Positions 8,807-17,791 are shown, numbered from the stretch's first letter. The stretch: DNA of 64,000 nucleotides from Lachnospiraceae bacterium (GCA_022845955.1 AP025576.1:248001-312000), one strand, 5' to 3'. Made by a program: numbers and translations. Notes: generated from the letters alone by a model not told the origin.

Positions 8807-9589
8807 TCAGTTTTTTACAGCCCGGACAGCCACATAAGAGTTCATATAGCAATCAAATAATCCCCCGCCGTCTCCGTCTTCGTAAAGATCGGAAATGAGA
8901 AAACCGGCTTTGATCAGGCCGCCCAGTTGCTCTGTCAGGCTGTGGCTGAACAAAAAGGGTTCCTGCTTCTTCCGCATTTCCTGTTTCCGATCTTCGCTTA
9001 AATCCCGCAGGGAATGAAAGGGCAGCTTGTATACCGTTGTGAGGGATTGCTCTTTACTGAAATCCGGATCGAACATAAAATGTTCTTCTTTTACATAACC
9101 CATCATCAGAATCCCGCCGGTTTTAATAATACGGGCACATTCCTCCCAAACGGGTTGAATGTTTTCGATATAGCAATTGGATACCGGATTGAAAATGATA
9201 TCAAAGGTATTATCCGCAAAAGGAAGAGGCTTTTCCATGTCGCACAGCAGAGTTGTGATGGAATAGCCTTCTCTTTTTGCTGCCAGATTTTCATGCTCCA
9301 ATTGTCTGGAAGACAGATCCGTGATTGTGACGATAGCACCATGCGCCGCAAAAACAGGACCCTGCTGTCCGCCGCCGCAGGCAAGGCCAAGAAGTTTTTT
9401 GCCCATTAGAGGCGGAAACCAGTACTCCGGAACATATTTGGATGAGGTGAGGGAAACTTGAAGAATCCCCTCTTTTGCACGCAGATAATCTTCATGGCTG
9501 ATTATCTTCGTAAATTGTGCCCGCCCGTCTTCGGTTCTGCCCTCTGCGATAGCATCCCAGGCTTTTGCATTATAATCTGTGTAATTCAT
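8807..9589 (-). CDS. Class I SAM-dependent methyltransferase
   Basis: 260 residues with a Rossmann-type methyltransferase core of the Methyltransf_11 kind. Motif I is LLGLACGGGQQGPVFAAHG, with the acidic residue at the end of strand 2 in ITDLS. DMEKPLPFADNTFDIIFNP corresponds to motifs II-III, and the later GGILMMGYVKEEH segment fits the family. N-terminus MNYTDYNAKAWDAIAEG is typical of small-molecule methyltransferases found singly in Firmicutes. It stands alone, convergent with the M20 gene, with its own promoter region at the LacI side. Substrate cannot be predicted. Confidence 0.85.
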   Translation of the reverse strand: MNYTDYNAKAWDAIAEGRTEDGRAQFTKIISHEDYLRAKEGILQVSLTSSKYVPEYWFPPLMGKKLLGLACGGGQQGPVFAAHGAIVTITDLSSRQLEHENLAAKREGYSITTLLCDMEKPLPFADNTFDIIFNPVSNCYIENIQPVWEECARIIKTGGILMMGYVKEEHFMFDPDFSKEQSLTTVYKLPFHSLRDLSEDRKQEMRKKQEPFLFSHSLTEQLGGLIKAGFLISDLYEDGDGGGLFDCYMNSYVAVRAVKN

Positions 9590-9678
9590 TGTATCCTCCG
9601 TGTTCTATGTCTGTATCAATCCTATTCCTTATGGTTCCATGATTAGTAGCACTTCTATAGAAAAAGTAATGAGGTGGA

Positions 9679-9705
9679 GAAAAAAGAAGAATCTCTTCTT
9701 TTTTC
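9679..9705. repeat. Purine/pyrimidine hairpin, 12-bp perfect stem
   Basis: Arms GAAAAAAGAAGA and TCTTCTTTTTTC with a 3-base loop ATC lie in the 312-base gap between the methyltransferase and LacI genes. It could act as a terminator in either direction or as a leader hairpin of the methyltransferase mRNA. Apart from this and the LacI promoter/operator, I see nothing else in this gap. Confidence 0.5.
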
Positions 9706-9778
9706 GGTCATTATTTACTGCATATGATATCATGTTTTGGATATAATTTACACAATTATTTTAAAATACATATATTTG

Positions 9779-9808
9779 TTGACAGATTGCGCATGTTTGG
9801 CTTATAAT
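9779..9808 (+). promoter_or_regulatory. Promoter of the LacI/GH31 operon
   Basis: TTGACA (9779-9784), an 18-base spacer, TATAAT (9803-9808). Both hexamers match consensus. Confidence 0.8.
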
Positions 9809-9810
9809 CA

Positions 9811-9825
9811 GGTTAACCGGTTAAC
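9811..9825. promoter_or_regulatory. LacI-family operator O1
   Basis: GTTAACCGGTTAAC (9812-9825) is a perfect 14-base palindrome with the central CG typical of LacI-family sites. It lies three bases after the -10 box, so bound repressor would block the start of transcription. The core TTAACCGGTTAA recurs at 13026. Confidence 0.8.
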
Positions 9826-9902
9826 TCAAATATCAATTGTTTTAAATGAAGATAGATTTAGAACAGCCGCCTTAAAATAATAAGGCCCAAGAGGTAATAT
9901 TT

Positions 9903-10937
9903 ATGAAAGAAAAAGCAACGATCCGGGATGTGGCGGCCGCCGCAGGGGTATCTGCGGCAACTGTGTCCTATGTACTGAATGGTAAGAAAAAGGTATCGGA
10001 ACAGACAAAGAATGCCGTTCTGGATGTCATCCGACAGATGGAGTATGTACCGGATTTGAATGCCCGGGGCCTGTCCCTGAAGGATACGAAGCTGATCGGT
10101 GTTGTGGTGCCCCAGACGGAACCGGGAAGTACCCTGATGTTTCGGAATAATTTTTACAGTGAGATTTTAGGAAGTATTGAATTCCATGCCAGGCAGAACG
10201 GTTATCATGTGCTGATATCGGCTACGGATGTAACGGAGGATTATCTGAATTTGATCCGGGAACGGAACCTGGACGGGGTTATCATTATCGGTACCTATCA
10301 GAATGAATTTTTGAGCCAGCTGAAACAGCTGGACGTACCAGTGGTTCTGGTAGACAGCTATTGCAAATACGACTGGTTCCATGCAATCCGTATCGACGAT
10401 GAAAAAAGCTCTTACCTGGCTACAAAATATGTGCTTGACGCAGGGCACAGAAGGGTAGCTCTGGTATCCGGTATCCTTCATGAGAACGGTGTTATGAAAA
10501 AGCGCTTCAGCGGGTATCAGAATGCATTGGCTGATTACGGAATCCCTTACCGGGGGGAGTATCTGTTCGAAGGAAATGTAGATTATGACAGTGGTGTCAA
10601 TATTGCCGAACAGATTGCCCGGGAGAAGGTGGATGTCACTGCCGTAGTGGCTGCAGCAGATATTTTTGCGATCGGGCTTATGAAAGGGTTTTATGAGGAG
10701 GGGATCCGGGTTCCGGAGGACATTTCCGTCATTGGATTTGACGACCTGGATATATCCGCTTATCTGACTCCGGGACTCACCACGATTAAGCAGCAGATTT
10801 CCCTTAAGGGGGAACGGGCGGTCAGTATGCTGGTGCAGAATATGGCGGATCCCCATATGGCGAAGGTAGAGGAAATCCTTCCCGTACGGCTGGTGGAACG
10901 GGCCAGCGTCAAACGGATGGCCCCGGAAAAGGTGTAA
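9903..10937 (+). CDS. LacI-family transcriptional regulator
   Basis: 344 residues. An N-terminal helix-turn-helix (residues 4-50: ATIRDVAAAAGVSAATVSYVLNG) and hinge helix are followed by a periplasmic-binding-protein-like sensor domain (about 62-335, starting LIGVVVPQ, with SVIGFDDLDISAYLTPGLTTI near the end). It should repress its own operon by binding the palindromes at 9812 and 13026 and release them on binding a sugar. The gene is followed after a short gap by the GH31 enzyme and then by a sugar ABC transporter, so the inducer is probably a product or substrate of that enzyme. Confidence 0.93.
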   Translation: MKEKATIRDVAAAAGVSAATVSYVLNGKKKVSEQTKNAVLDVIRQMEYVPDLNARGLSLKDTKLIGVVVPQTEPGSTLMFRNNFYSEILGSIEFHARQNGYHVLISATDVTEDYLNLIRERNLDGVIIIGTYQNEFLSQLKQLDVPVVLVDSYCKYDWFHAIRIDDEKSSYLATKYVLDAGHRRVALVSGILHENGVMKKRFSGYQNALADYGIPYRGEYLFEGNVDYDSGVNIAEQIAREKVDVTAVVAAADIFAIGLMKGFYEEGIRVPEDISVIGFDDLDISAYLTPGLTTIKQQISLKGERAVSMLVQNMADPHMAKVEEILPVRLVERASVKRMAPEKV

Positions 10938-11008
10938 AACGGCCCTTGAGAGGAACCGGTGGAATCGTACCTGAAAACGAATGGAAAATAAAAGACGGGG
11001 ATGTATAT

Positions 11009-12997
11009 ATGGAAAAAAGGATTATGGGAAAAGGCCCCTGGCAGCAGACTGCGGCGCTGGGGAAAGGGAGGCAGGCCGTGCTGCGGCGGGAGCCTGCAGG
11101 GCAAACAGATCTTTTGTCCATTGAAGTGCCTTATGCAGGCGTTTATGGCATGGGGGAGAAGTACAACGGATTGAATCAAAAAGGAAAAACAGTTATAAAC
11201 CAGGTGGTGGAAAAATTCTGCCGGCAGGGGGAGAACACATACCTTGCCGCTCCGTTTTTCGTGACGGATACGGGACTGGGGATTTACGTGGAAACAGATG
11301 AAAAAACGGAATTCCGGTTTCAGCAGACTATCGGGTGCAGGATACCCGCCGATGCGAAAGTGCATATTTTTACAGGGACGATAGAAGAGATTATCGCTGC
11401 TTATATGAAGCTGTTTGGACCGGCGCTGCTGCCGCCCGGATACAGCTTTGGGATATGGATATCCGCAAACCACTGGAACAGCCAGAAGGCGGTGGAAGAA
11501 CAATTGCGGCAGCTTGAGGAGTATGGGTTCCCCGCCAGCGTGATGGTTCTTGAGGCGTGGAGCGATGAAGCGACCTTTTATATCTGGAATGGTGCAGGCT
11601 ATGAACCAAAACCTGCGGGCGGGTTTCTTACCTGCGGGGAATTTGATTATTCCAAAAGTCCTTTCTGGCCGGAGCCCAAAGCCATGATAGAGGGACTGCA
11701 TGAAAAGGGTATCCGGCTGGTCCTGTGGCAGATTCCCGTATATAAAAAGCAGGGGAAAGAGGAACCCGTTTGCAGACAGCTGGAGCAGGACAGAGAGAAT
11801 GCGGTCAGTAAGGGGCTCTGCGTAAGGCGGAAGGATGGTACGCCTTACCAAATCCCGGAGGGTAACTGGTTCGCCGGTTCCCTGATCCCCGATTTTACCA
11901 ATCCGGAGACTTGCAAAGACTGGTTTGGAAGGCGGCAGTATCTTCTGGATATGGGTGTGGATGGTTTTAAGACAGACGGCGGGGAATTCATTTACGAAGA
12001 AGACCTGGCATTTTATGATGGTATGACGGGCAGGGAAGCTAAAAATGCATATGCCCGGACCTATACCGAAGCCTATACCCAATTTCTGGAAAACGATCAG
12101 GTACTGTTTTCCCGCGCCGGATTTGCGGGGGCCCACAGAACGCCGATTCATTGGGCCGGGGACCAGCAATCGGAGAATGGGGAGCTGTACAGCGTCCTTC
12201 AGGCAGGTTTGTCCGCGGCGATGACGGGCATCCCCTTCTGGAGTTTTGATATCGCAGGGTTTGCCGGCCCTCTGCCCACGCCTGATTTATACCGGCGTGC
12301 AACCCAGATGGCCTGTTTTGTACCGGTCATGCAGTGGCATTCCGAGCCGGACGGAGGGCAGTTTAAGGAGCTGATGGCCGGGATGGACGGAAATAATGAA
12401 CGAAGTCCCTGGAATATAGCCAAAGCCTGGAATTGTCCCGAATTTACGGAGGAAATGAGATACTGGCACAGGCTGCGTATGAACCTGTTCCCTTATCTGT
12501 ACAGCACGGCGCGAAAATGCGTCAGGGATTTCCGGCCAATGATGCGGCCTCTGGTTTATAACTGGCAGGAGGAGCCGGAGGCGGTGCGGACAGAGGATGA
12601 ATATATGCTCGGAGACAGCCTTTTGATTGCCCCTCTTTTACAGGAGGAGCAGCGGACGAGGCATTTATGGCTTCCGGAAGGCTGCTGGTACGGCCTGTTT
12701 ACCCGGAGAAAATATGAAGGGGGGAGGCATGTGCAATCAGATGGGGAAGAACGCTTCCCGGTTTATCTGAGAGGCGGCCATGGCCTGGCGTGTAATGGCC
12801 GTGCGCGGGAGGGCTTGTCTGCCGATACCGGAAACGGGACAGGAAAAACGGAGGATCTGCATTTCCTGCTTGCAGGGGATACAGGGACGGAACAATTTCT
12901 GGATGCCGGACATGAGGTTTGGGTCCGGTGGGAGGGAAAAAAGGTAACAGTGGAAGGGGCCGGGGACCTGCATATCACATGGGAGCTTGTGTCCTGA
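11009..12997 (+). CDS. Glycoside hydrolase family 31 enzyme
   Basis: Predicted retaining alpha-glycosidase acting on an alpha-linked sugar, cytoplasmic because no signal peptide is seen. The short N-terminal beta domain contains YGMGEKYNGLNQKG. The catalytic barrel shows FGIWISANHWNSQ, the nucleophile Asp in DGFKTDGGEF and the acid/base Asp in HWAGDQ, followed by FWSFDIAGF. The C-terminal beta domain begins around residue 520. I chose ATG 11009 (662 residues, preceded by a GACGGGGA ribosome site); TTG at 10946 would add 21 residues. Substrate specificity (glucoside, xyloside or galactoside) cannot be fixed. Neighbours, a LacI regulator upstream and an ABC importer downstream, indicate a dedicated uptake-and-cleavage locus. 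Confidence 0.9.
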   Translation: MEKRIMGKGPWQQTAALGKGRQAVLRREPAGQTDLLSIEVPYAGVYGMGEKYNGLNQKGKTVINQVVEKFCRQGENTYLAAPFFVTDTGLGIYVETDEKTEFRFQQTIGCRIPADAKVHIFTGTIEEIIAAYMKLFGPALLPPGYSFGIWISANHWNSQKAVEEQLRQLEEYGFPASVMVLEAWSDEATFYIWNGAGYEPKPAGGFLTCGEFDYSKSPFWPEPKAMIEGLHEKGIRLVLWQIPVYKKQGKEEPVCRQLEQDRENAVSKGLCVRRKDGTPYQIPEGNWFAGSLIPDFTNPETCKDWFGRRQYLLDMGVDGFKTDGGEFIYEEDLAFYDGMTGREAKNAYARTYTEAYTQFLENDQVLFSRAGFAGAHRTPIHWAGDQQSENGELYSVLQAGLSAAMTGIPFWSFDIAGFAGPLPTPDLYRRATQMACFVPVMQWHSEPDGGQFKELMAGMDGNNERSPWNIAKAWNCPEFTEEMRYWHRLRMNLFPYLYSTARKCVRDFRPMMRPLVYNWQEEPEAVRTEDEYMLGDSLLIAPLLQEEQRTRHLWLPEGCWYGLFTRRKYEGGRHVQSDGEERFPVYLRGGHGLACNGRAREGLSADTGNGTGKTEDLHFLLAGDTGTEQFLDAGHEVWVRWEGKKVTVEGAGDLHITWELVS

Positions 12998-13023
12998 CAG
13001 GAGTAATTCTTATTTTTTTAAGT

Positions 13024-13038
13024 GGTTAACCGGTTAAA
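13024..13038. promoter_or_regulatory. LacI-family operator O2
   Basis: TTAACCGGTTAA (13026-13037) repeats the core of the operator at 9812. It lies between the GH31 stop and the binding-protein gene and implies a second control point for the transporter genes. Confidence 0.75.
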
Positions 13039-13098
13039 TGCAACACATATATTTACGCTTAAAAAGGATTTGCGCCGAAGCGCAGAAGGGAGAAAAGA

Positions 13099-14460
13099 AT
13101 GAAAAAAAGAAATCTGAAAAAGTGGCTGGCAGTTATGATGAGTGCGGTGATGGTCATGTCCATGGCAGGGTGCGGTTCGTCGGAAACCGCGGCAGAAAGC
13201 CAGGCTCCTGCAGAAACAGGATTAAAAGCTGCGGAGGAAGGGACAGCGGAAGAAAGCAAGGCGGCGGAAACCGTGGACGTTTCCGCACAGGGGGATGCCC
13301 AGGAGGCGGTAACCATTACCTATGCCAACTTTAACGCGTCCGGAAGCAATGAGGAAACCCTGCAGAAGATGTATGAAGCCTTTCATGAAGAATACCCCAA
13401 CATTACGGTAACCATCGAAACCATTGGCTATGACGATTATTTCACCCAGATGCAGACCCGGGTAGCAGGGGGAACCGCACCCGACTGTTATGAACTGAAT
13501 ATTGAAAATTTTGCGGCCTATGCCAATAAGGGGGCATTGGCGGAGCTGACCGGCATCGATACCTCCGGTTATGACGAAACGGCCCTGAGCGCATTCAACG
13601 TGGACGGGAAACAATACGGCGTGCCCGGAAACTTCTCCAATGTGGTGCTCATTTACAATAAGGATCTTTTTGACCAGGCACAGATAGAGTATCCTTCGGA
13701 TGACTGGACATGGGACGATGCGCTGAAGGCAGCGGAAGCAATCCGGGCACTGGATGAAAATACTTATGGGATTTATCAGCCGATTACCTTCAATGAATTC
13801 TTTAAGGTGGCTGCACAGTACGGCGGAAGTATTTTAAATGAGGATAAGACGGCTTTCACCATTAATTCTCCGGAAAACCTGACGGCTGCGGAAATGATGA
13901 TCAATAAGGTGACGGAGAGCAATGTACAGCCAAGTGATGAGCAGATGGGCGGCATGGGTGACTGGGATCTGTTCCAGAGCGGCCGTCTTGGCATGATTCC
14001 CACCGGTATCTGGGCATTTTCCACCTTTACCGAGGGCTGTGATTTTGCATGGGATATATGCGTGGAGCCAGGCGGAACACAGAAAGCCACCCATTTCTTC
14101 AGCAATGCGCTGGCAGTGAATGCAAAGAGTGATAAAAAAGAAGCGGCAGCAACCTGGATCAACTGGCTGGCATCCAGCGATCAATCGGCACAGATGCGGA
14201 TTGATGCGGGCTGGGATCTGCCTGCAATCAATAACCAGGAAGTGCTTTCCGGGTATCTTGCCATCACACCTCCTGAAAACCGGCAGGCCGTATTTGACTC
14301 CCTGGATTATCTGGTAGTCGCCCCTATCATCGAAGACTATTCCCTGATGTCCGATATTATCACGGATAAGCTTTCCATGGCGGCTTCCGGAAAGCTTTCG
14401 GTAAAGGACGCACTGGATCAGGCACAGAGCGAATGTGAAGCCCAGATTACCCTGAAATAA
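13099..14460 (+). CDS. Extracellular sugar-binding lipoprotein (ABC importer)
   Basis: 453 residues, family 1 solute-binding protein. A basic N-terminus and hydrophobic core end in lipobox SMAGC, with Cys25 as the predicted lipidated residue. A low-complexity Ala/Glu/Ser linker (about 26-70) leads to the mature domain (ITYANFNASGSNEETL). Conserved family features include YDDYFTQMQTRVAGGTAPD and YGVPGNFSNVVLIYNKDLFD. It captures the sugar outside the cell and delivers it to the two permeases encoded next. Hairpins in the 217-base gap downstream probably keep its transcript more abundant than that of the permeases, as is common for binding proteins. Confidence 0.93.
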   Translation: MKKRNLKKWLAVMMSAVMVMSMAGCGSSETAAESQAPAETGLKAAEEGTAEESKAAETVDVSAQGDAQEAVTITYANFNASGSNEETLQKMYEAFHEEYPNITVTIETIGYDDYFTQMQTRVAGGTAPDCYELNIENFAAYANKGALAELTGIDTSGYDETALSAFNVDGKQYGVPGNFSNVVLIYNKDLFDQAQIEYPSDDWTWDDALKAAEAIRALDENTYGIYQPITFNEFFKVAAQYGGSILNEDKTAFTINSPENLTAAEMMINKVTESNVQPSDEQMGGMGDWDLFQSGRLGMIPTGIWAFSTFTEGCDFAWDICVEPGGTQKATHFFSNALAVNAKSDKKEAAATWINWLASSDQSAQMRIDAGWDLPAINNQEVLSGYLAITPPENRQAVFDSLDYLVVAPIIEDYSLMSDIITDKLSMAASGKLSVKDALDQAQSECEAQITLK

Positions 14461-14468
14461 ACGCCCAT

Positions 14469-14484
14469 GCCCGGTTAACCGGGC
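14469..14484. promoter_or_regulatory. 16-bp palindrome GCCCGGTTAACCGGGC
   Basis: Perfect palindrome eight bases after the binding-protein stop. Its centre GGTTAACC shares half of the LacI-type operator, but the CCGG/TTAA order is inverted, so it is a weak third operator candidate or a 3' processing hairpin. Confidence 0.4.
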
Positions 14485-14590
14485 AACACCATGTATGAAA
14501 GCAGCCGGCCGAATGGCCATCAATATTATGTAAGCGGAGCTTTCACAATAAACAGGAACAGTAACGTGTGCGGCGGACGGTACGGTGCCC

Positions 14591-14614
14591 GGCCCCTGTC
14601 TTCCGGCAGGGGCC
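14591..14614 (+). repeat. GC-rich hairpin between binding protein and permease genes
   Basis: GGCCCCTG pairs with CAGGGGCC around TCTTCCGG. A second GC-rich stretch (14618-14638) follows. No T tract is present, so it is more likely an mRNA-stabilising element than a terminator. Confidence 0.55.
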
Positions 14615-14677
14615 GTAAGGCCCGCCGCGGCCGCGGTCAAGGAAATGCGGGGATTCCCGCTGCGGAGATAAACTATT

Positions 14678-15583
14678 ATGAAGAAAAAAAGGCGGTTTCA
14701 GGCGCTCCTGCAGTCTTTTCCATTCATGCTTCCCAGCTTTGCCGGCATGATTGTGTTCAGCCTGCTGCCCATCCTGATTTCTATAATTATCAGCCTGACC
14801 GACTGGAACGGGCTGGATGCACTGGACTGGAAAACCCTCTCCGGTCATTTTATCGGAATTGACAATTATATTAAAATACTGACTACCGCAGAGTTCTGGA
14901 AGGTGCTGGGACATACGATTTACTATATTGTACTTTATATTCCCCTTGTTTTTGCGGCAGCCCTGGGTGTTGCCGTTATCCTGAATAAAAACAGGAAGGG
15001 AATCACCGTATTCCGTATTATGTATTATATTCCCGTGCTGACCTCATGGGTTGCGGCAAGTCTGATCTGGAAATGGGTATTAAGCCCCCAGTATGGGATC
15101 TTTAACCAGCTTCTCTCCTTTGTGGGAATAAAAGGCCCCAGCTGGCTTACCAGTGAGGTATGGGCCATGCCCGCCATTGTGCTGGCGTCGGTATGGAAGG
15201 ATATGGGATTTTTCGGGCTGTTCCTGCTCTCCGGGCTGAAAGCCATCGATACGGGCTATTATGAAGCCGCCAGGGTGGACGGTGCCGGGAAAAGCAGGCA
15301 GTTTTTTAAGATAACACTGCCTCTTTTAACCCCGTCTGTCTTTTTCTGCCTGATCATGTCCCTGATCAATGCGTTCCAGCTGTTCCCCCAGGTTATGATC
15401 ATGACGGAAGGCGGACCCAACGGGGCCACTCAGGTAATGGTGGAACGGATTTATACCTATGGTTTTAAATATTTTAAAATGGGGTATGCATCGGCCTATT
15501 CCTGGCTTCTTTTTCTCATTATATTTATCCTGACCGGCGTACAGATGAAACTGCAGAAAGGATGGGTACATTATGAATCATAA
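14678..15583 (+). CDS. Sugar ABC transporter permease (MalF type)
   Basis: 301 residues with six predicted membrane segments, the first at about 13-35 (FPFMLPSFAGMIVFSLLPILI). The EAA loop that contacts the ATPase is visible as YYEAARVDGAGKSRQFFKITLPLL (about residues 193-216). It overlaps the next permease gene by 11 bases, so the two subunits are probably made in equal amounts. No ATP-binding gene lies in this locus, so a shared MsmK/MalK-type ATPase from elsewhere must energise the importer. Confidence 0.93.
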   Translation: MKKKRRFQALLQSFPFMLPSFAGMIVFSLLPILISIIISLTDWNGLDALDWKTLSGHFIGIDNYIKILTTAEFWKVLGHTIYYIVLYIPLVFAAALGVAVILNKNRKGITVFRIMYYIPVLTSWVAASLIWKWVLSPQYGIFNQLLSFVGIKGPSWLTSEVWAMPAIVLASVWKDMGFFGLFLLSGLKAIDTGYYEAARVDGAGKSRQFFKITLPLLTPSVFFCLIMSLINAFQLFPQVMIMTEGGPNGATQVMVERIYTYGFKYFKMGYASAYSWLLFLIIFILTGVQMKLQKGWVHYES

Positions 15584-16397
15584 ATTCTGGCGGGCCTTCC
15601 GCTTTTATTTCGTATCCTGTCTGATCGCCGTGATCGTGATGGTCCCTTTTTTATGGATGGTTTCCACCTCCTTAAAAAGCAAGGGTGCACTGATGGAAAT
15701 TCCGATTCGGTGGATTCCTGAAAATCCCACGCTGGACGCTTATCAAAAGGTATTTTCCAAATTTCCGTTTCTCAGGGCTATTTTCAACAGCTTTTTCATT
15801 ACCGTAAGCTATACCCTGATTACGATACTGTCGGCTTCCATGGCGGCCTTTGCCTTCACCAAAATCCGTTTTCCCGGGGCAGACGGGCTTCTGAAGCTGT
15901 ATCTGGCTTCTATGATGATACCGACCCAGGTGACGCTGATACCGTTGTTTGTGATTATGAATAAGCTGGGGCTTATCAATACTTACCCCAGTGTCATCCT
16001 TCCTTCCCTTTTCCGGGTGTTCGGGATTTTTATGCTGGTACAGCAAATGCGTTCCATCCCCAATGATTTTATGGAAGCGGCCCGGATCGACGGCGCGGGA
16101 ATGTTCCGTATATTCCGGGTGGTCATCCTTCCGTTATGCATGTCCTCCGTTGCCACACTGACGATAACCACGTTTATGGAAAGCTGGAATGATTATCTGT
16201 GGCCGCTGCTGATGCTGACGGATAAAAACAAGATGACGCTTACGCTTGCGCTGAACAACCTGAACGGCCAATATGGGACAGAGTATAATGTGCTTATGGC
16301 CGGCAGCCTGCTGTCCATGCTCCCTATCATTCTCGTTTATACCTGTGCCCAGAAAAACTTTAAGCATGGGGTGATGGCCGGCGGGATCAAAGGATAA
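15573..16397 (+). CDS. Sugar ABC transporter permease (MalG type)
   Basis: 274 residues with six predicted membrane segments. The N-terminal MVPFLWMVSTSLKSKGALM segment and the EAA motif FMEAARIDGAGMFRIFRVVILPL (about residues 166-188) identify it as the second permease of a CUT1-type sugar importer. It is the last gene of the LacI-controlled locus. The start overlaps the preceding gene (ATGAATCATAAA). Confidence 0.93.
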   Translation: MNHKFWRAFRFYFVSCLIAVIVMVPFLWMVSTSLKSKGALMEIPIRWIPENPTLDAYQKVFSKFPFLRAIFNSFFITVSYTLITILSASMAAFAFTKIRFPGADGLLKLYLASMMIPTQVTLIPLFVIMNKLGLINTYPSVILPSLFRVFGIFMLVQQMRSIPNDFMEAARIDGAGMFRIFRVVILPLCMSSVATLTITTFMESWNDYLWPLLMLTDKNKMTLTLALNNLNGQYGTEYNVLMAGSLLSMLPIILVYTCAQKNFKHGVMAGGIKG

Positions 16398-16510
16398 GAA
16401 AGAAGCGGAAGAAACGGCTGCGGGAATGGCAGGTACGTATTTTGCGGTTACACTTTCTGCCCCCTGGCTTGCAACAATATGCTTTAAAATACATAAACTA
16501 CCTATTTTTA

Positions 16511-16539
16511 TTGACTTAAAAATTTTTCAGACCTAATAT
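16511..16539 (+). promoter_or_regulatory. Promoter of the RsmH-paralogue leader
   Basis: TTGACT (16511-16516), a 17-base spacer, TAATAT (16534-16539). A TATAAT at 16537 would give 20-base spacing. Confidence 0.65.
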
Positions 16540-16546
16540 AATGGTA

Positions 16547-16672
16547 TAGAGGTATCTGTTATGCGCATTCTTGCGCCAACCCTGCAAAATGAAATTGCAG
16601 GGAATTCTGCGGCAAATATGGATAAATATACAACAACAGCGGATACGGCTAAAATCCGCTGTTGTTTCTATG
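16547..16672 (+). ncRNA. Candidate structured leader or small RNA
   Basis: About 125 bases after the promoter hold three hairpins: GCGC/GCGC (16563-16576), CCCTGCAA/TTGCAGGG (16580-16602, 7-base loop), and a perfect 13-bp stem (16632-16644 with 16654-16666, loop 9) followed by a weak T-rich run TCTATG. The last stem could act as a terminator, making this either an attenuating leader for the gene at 16736 or a separate small RNA. I do not recognise a named RNA family. Confidence 0.45.
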
Positions 16673-16735
16673 ATTCTGCAGTAACAAGGAAGATACAGAA
16701 CAGTTCCTGAAAAAGAATACGTAAGGAGGCATGAA

Positions 16736-17791
16736 ATGGAAAACCAGGAAAAGAAGCATAAGCGGCGCGTCCGTTATTCGGGCGCTTATCCGAAAAGCTA
16801 TAAAGAAAAATATAAGGAGCTGAATCCCGAAAAATACGCGGACACGGTATCCCGGGTCATCCAAAAGGGGAGCACCCCCGCAGGGATGCATATTTCTATT
16901 TGTGTCAATGAGATTCTGGAATTCCTGCAGATTAAGCCCGGACAGACCGGTCTGGACGCCACGCTTGGTTATGGAGGGCATACACTGGAAATGCTCAAGT
17001 GTCTGGACTCCCGCGGGCATCTGTACGCTCTGGACGTGGATCCGATAGAGTCTGCGAAAACAAAGGAACGGCTTGAGAAGCTGGGATTCGGAGAGGAGAT
17101 TCTTTCCGTCCGGCTGCAGAATTTTGCCGATATTGACCGGGTGTCCGCGGAAGCGGGGCTGTTTGATTTTGTCCTGGCGGATCTGGGCGTTTCTTCCATG
17201 CAGATCGATAACCCTGACCGGGGGTTTTCTTATAAAACGGACGGCCCTCTGGATTTGCGCATGAACCCGGAAAAGGGGATCAGCGCGGCAGAGAGGCTTA
17301 CGGAGATTACCCAGGAAGAACTGCAGGGCATGCTTCTTGAGAATGCCGATGAACCCTATGCGGCAGAGATTGCCCGGGAAGTGGTTTCCCGGCGGCGGCG
17401 GGGAAAACCTATTGCTGCCACCGGGGATCTGCGCCGGGCGGTGGAGGATGCGCTTTCACAGCTGCCGGCTCCGGAACGGAAAGAAGCGGTGAAAAAATCC
17501 TGCCAAAGAACCTTCCAGGCTTTGCGGATCGATGTCAACAATGAATTTGAGGCCTTGTATTCCTTTATGGAAAAGCTGCCGGGTGTGCTGGCACCAAACG
17601 GCCGTGCGGCGGTTCTGACCTTCCATTCCGGGGAAGACCGCATCGTAAAGAAGTTCTTTAAACAGGATTATAAGGAAGGGCTTTACCGGGAAATATCCAG
17701 GGATGTCATCCGCCCTTCCCAGGAGGAATGCAGCAGAAACAGCCGCGCCCGGTCTACGAAAATGAGATGGGCTATCCGCTCGGAGGGATGA
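16736..17791 (+). CDS. rsmH: RsmH-family rRNA methyltransferase (likely paralogue)
   Basis: 351 residues. The family N4-methylates C1402 of 16S rRNA using SAM. Visible motifs include GLDATLGYGGHTLEML (SAM-binding), LYALDVDPIES, FDFVLADLGVSSMQIDNPDRGFSY, LDLRMNP, CQRTFQALRIDVNNEFEAL and the C-terminal LTFHSGEDRIVKKFF. It carries an unusual basic N-terminal extension of about 45 residues (EKKHKRRVRYSGAYPKSYKEKYKELNPEKYADTV region) not found in standard RsmH. It is also not in a division/cell-wall cluster, where the usual rsmH sits before ftsL. It is therefore probably a second copy, and its exact target base is uncertain. Confidence 0.85.
   Translation: MENQEKKHKRRVRYSGAYPKSYKEKYKELNPEKYADTVSRVIQKGSTPAGMHISICVNEILEFLQIKPGQTGLDATLGYGGHTLEMLKCLDSRGHLYALDVDPIESAKTKERLEKLGFGEEILSVRLQNFADIDRVSAEAGLFDFVLADLGVSSMQIDNPDRGFSYKTDGPLDLRMNPEKGISAAERLTEITQEELQGMLLENADEPYAAEIAREVVSRRRRGKPIAATGDLRRAVEDALSQLPAPERKEAVKKSCQRTFQALRIDVNNEFEALYSFMEKLPGVLAPNGRAAVLTFHSGEDRIVKKFFKQDYKEGLYREISRDVIRPSQEECSRNSRARSTKMRWAIRSEG

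Noticed and set aside
10760-12169. 469-codon open frame on the minus strand
   Set aside because: Antisense to lacI and GH31; residue composition typical of a shadow frame in GC-rich codons.
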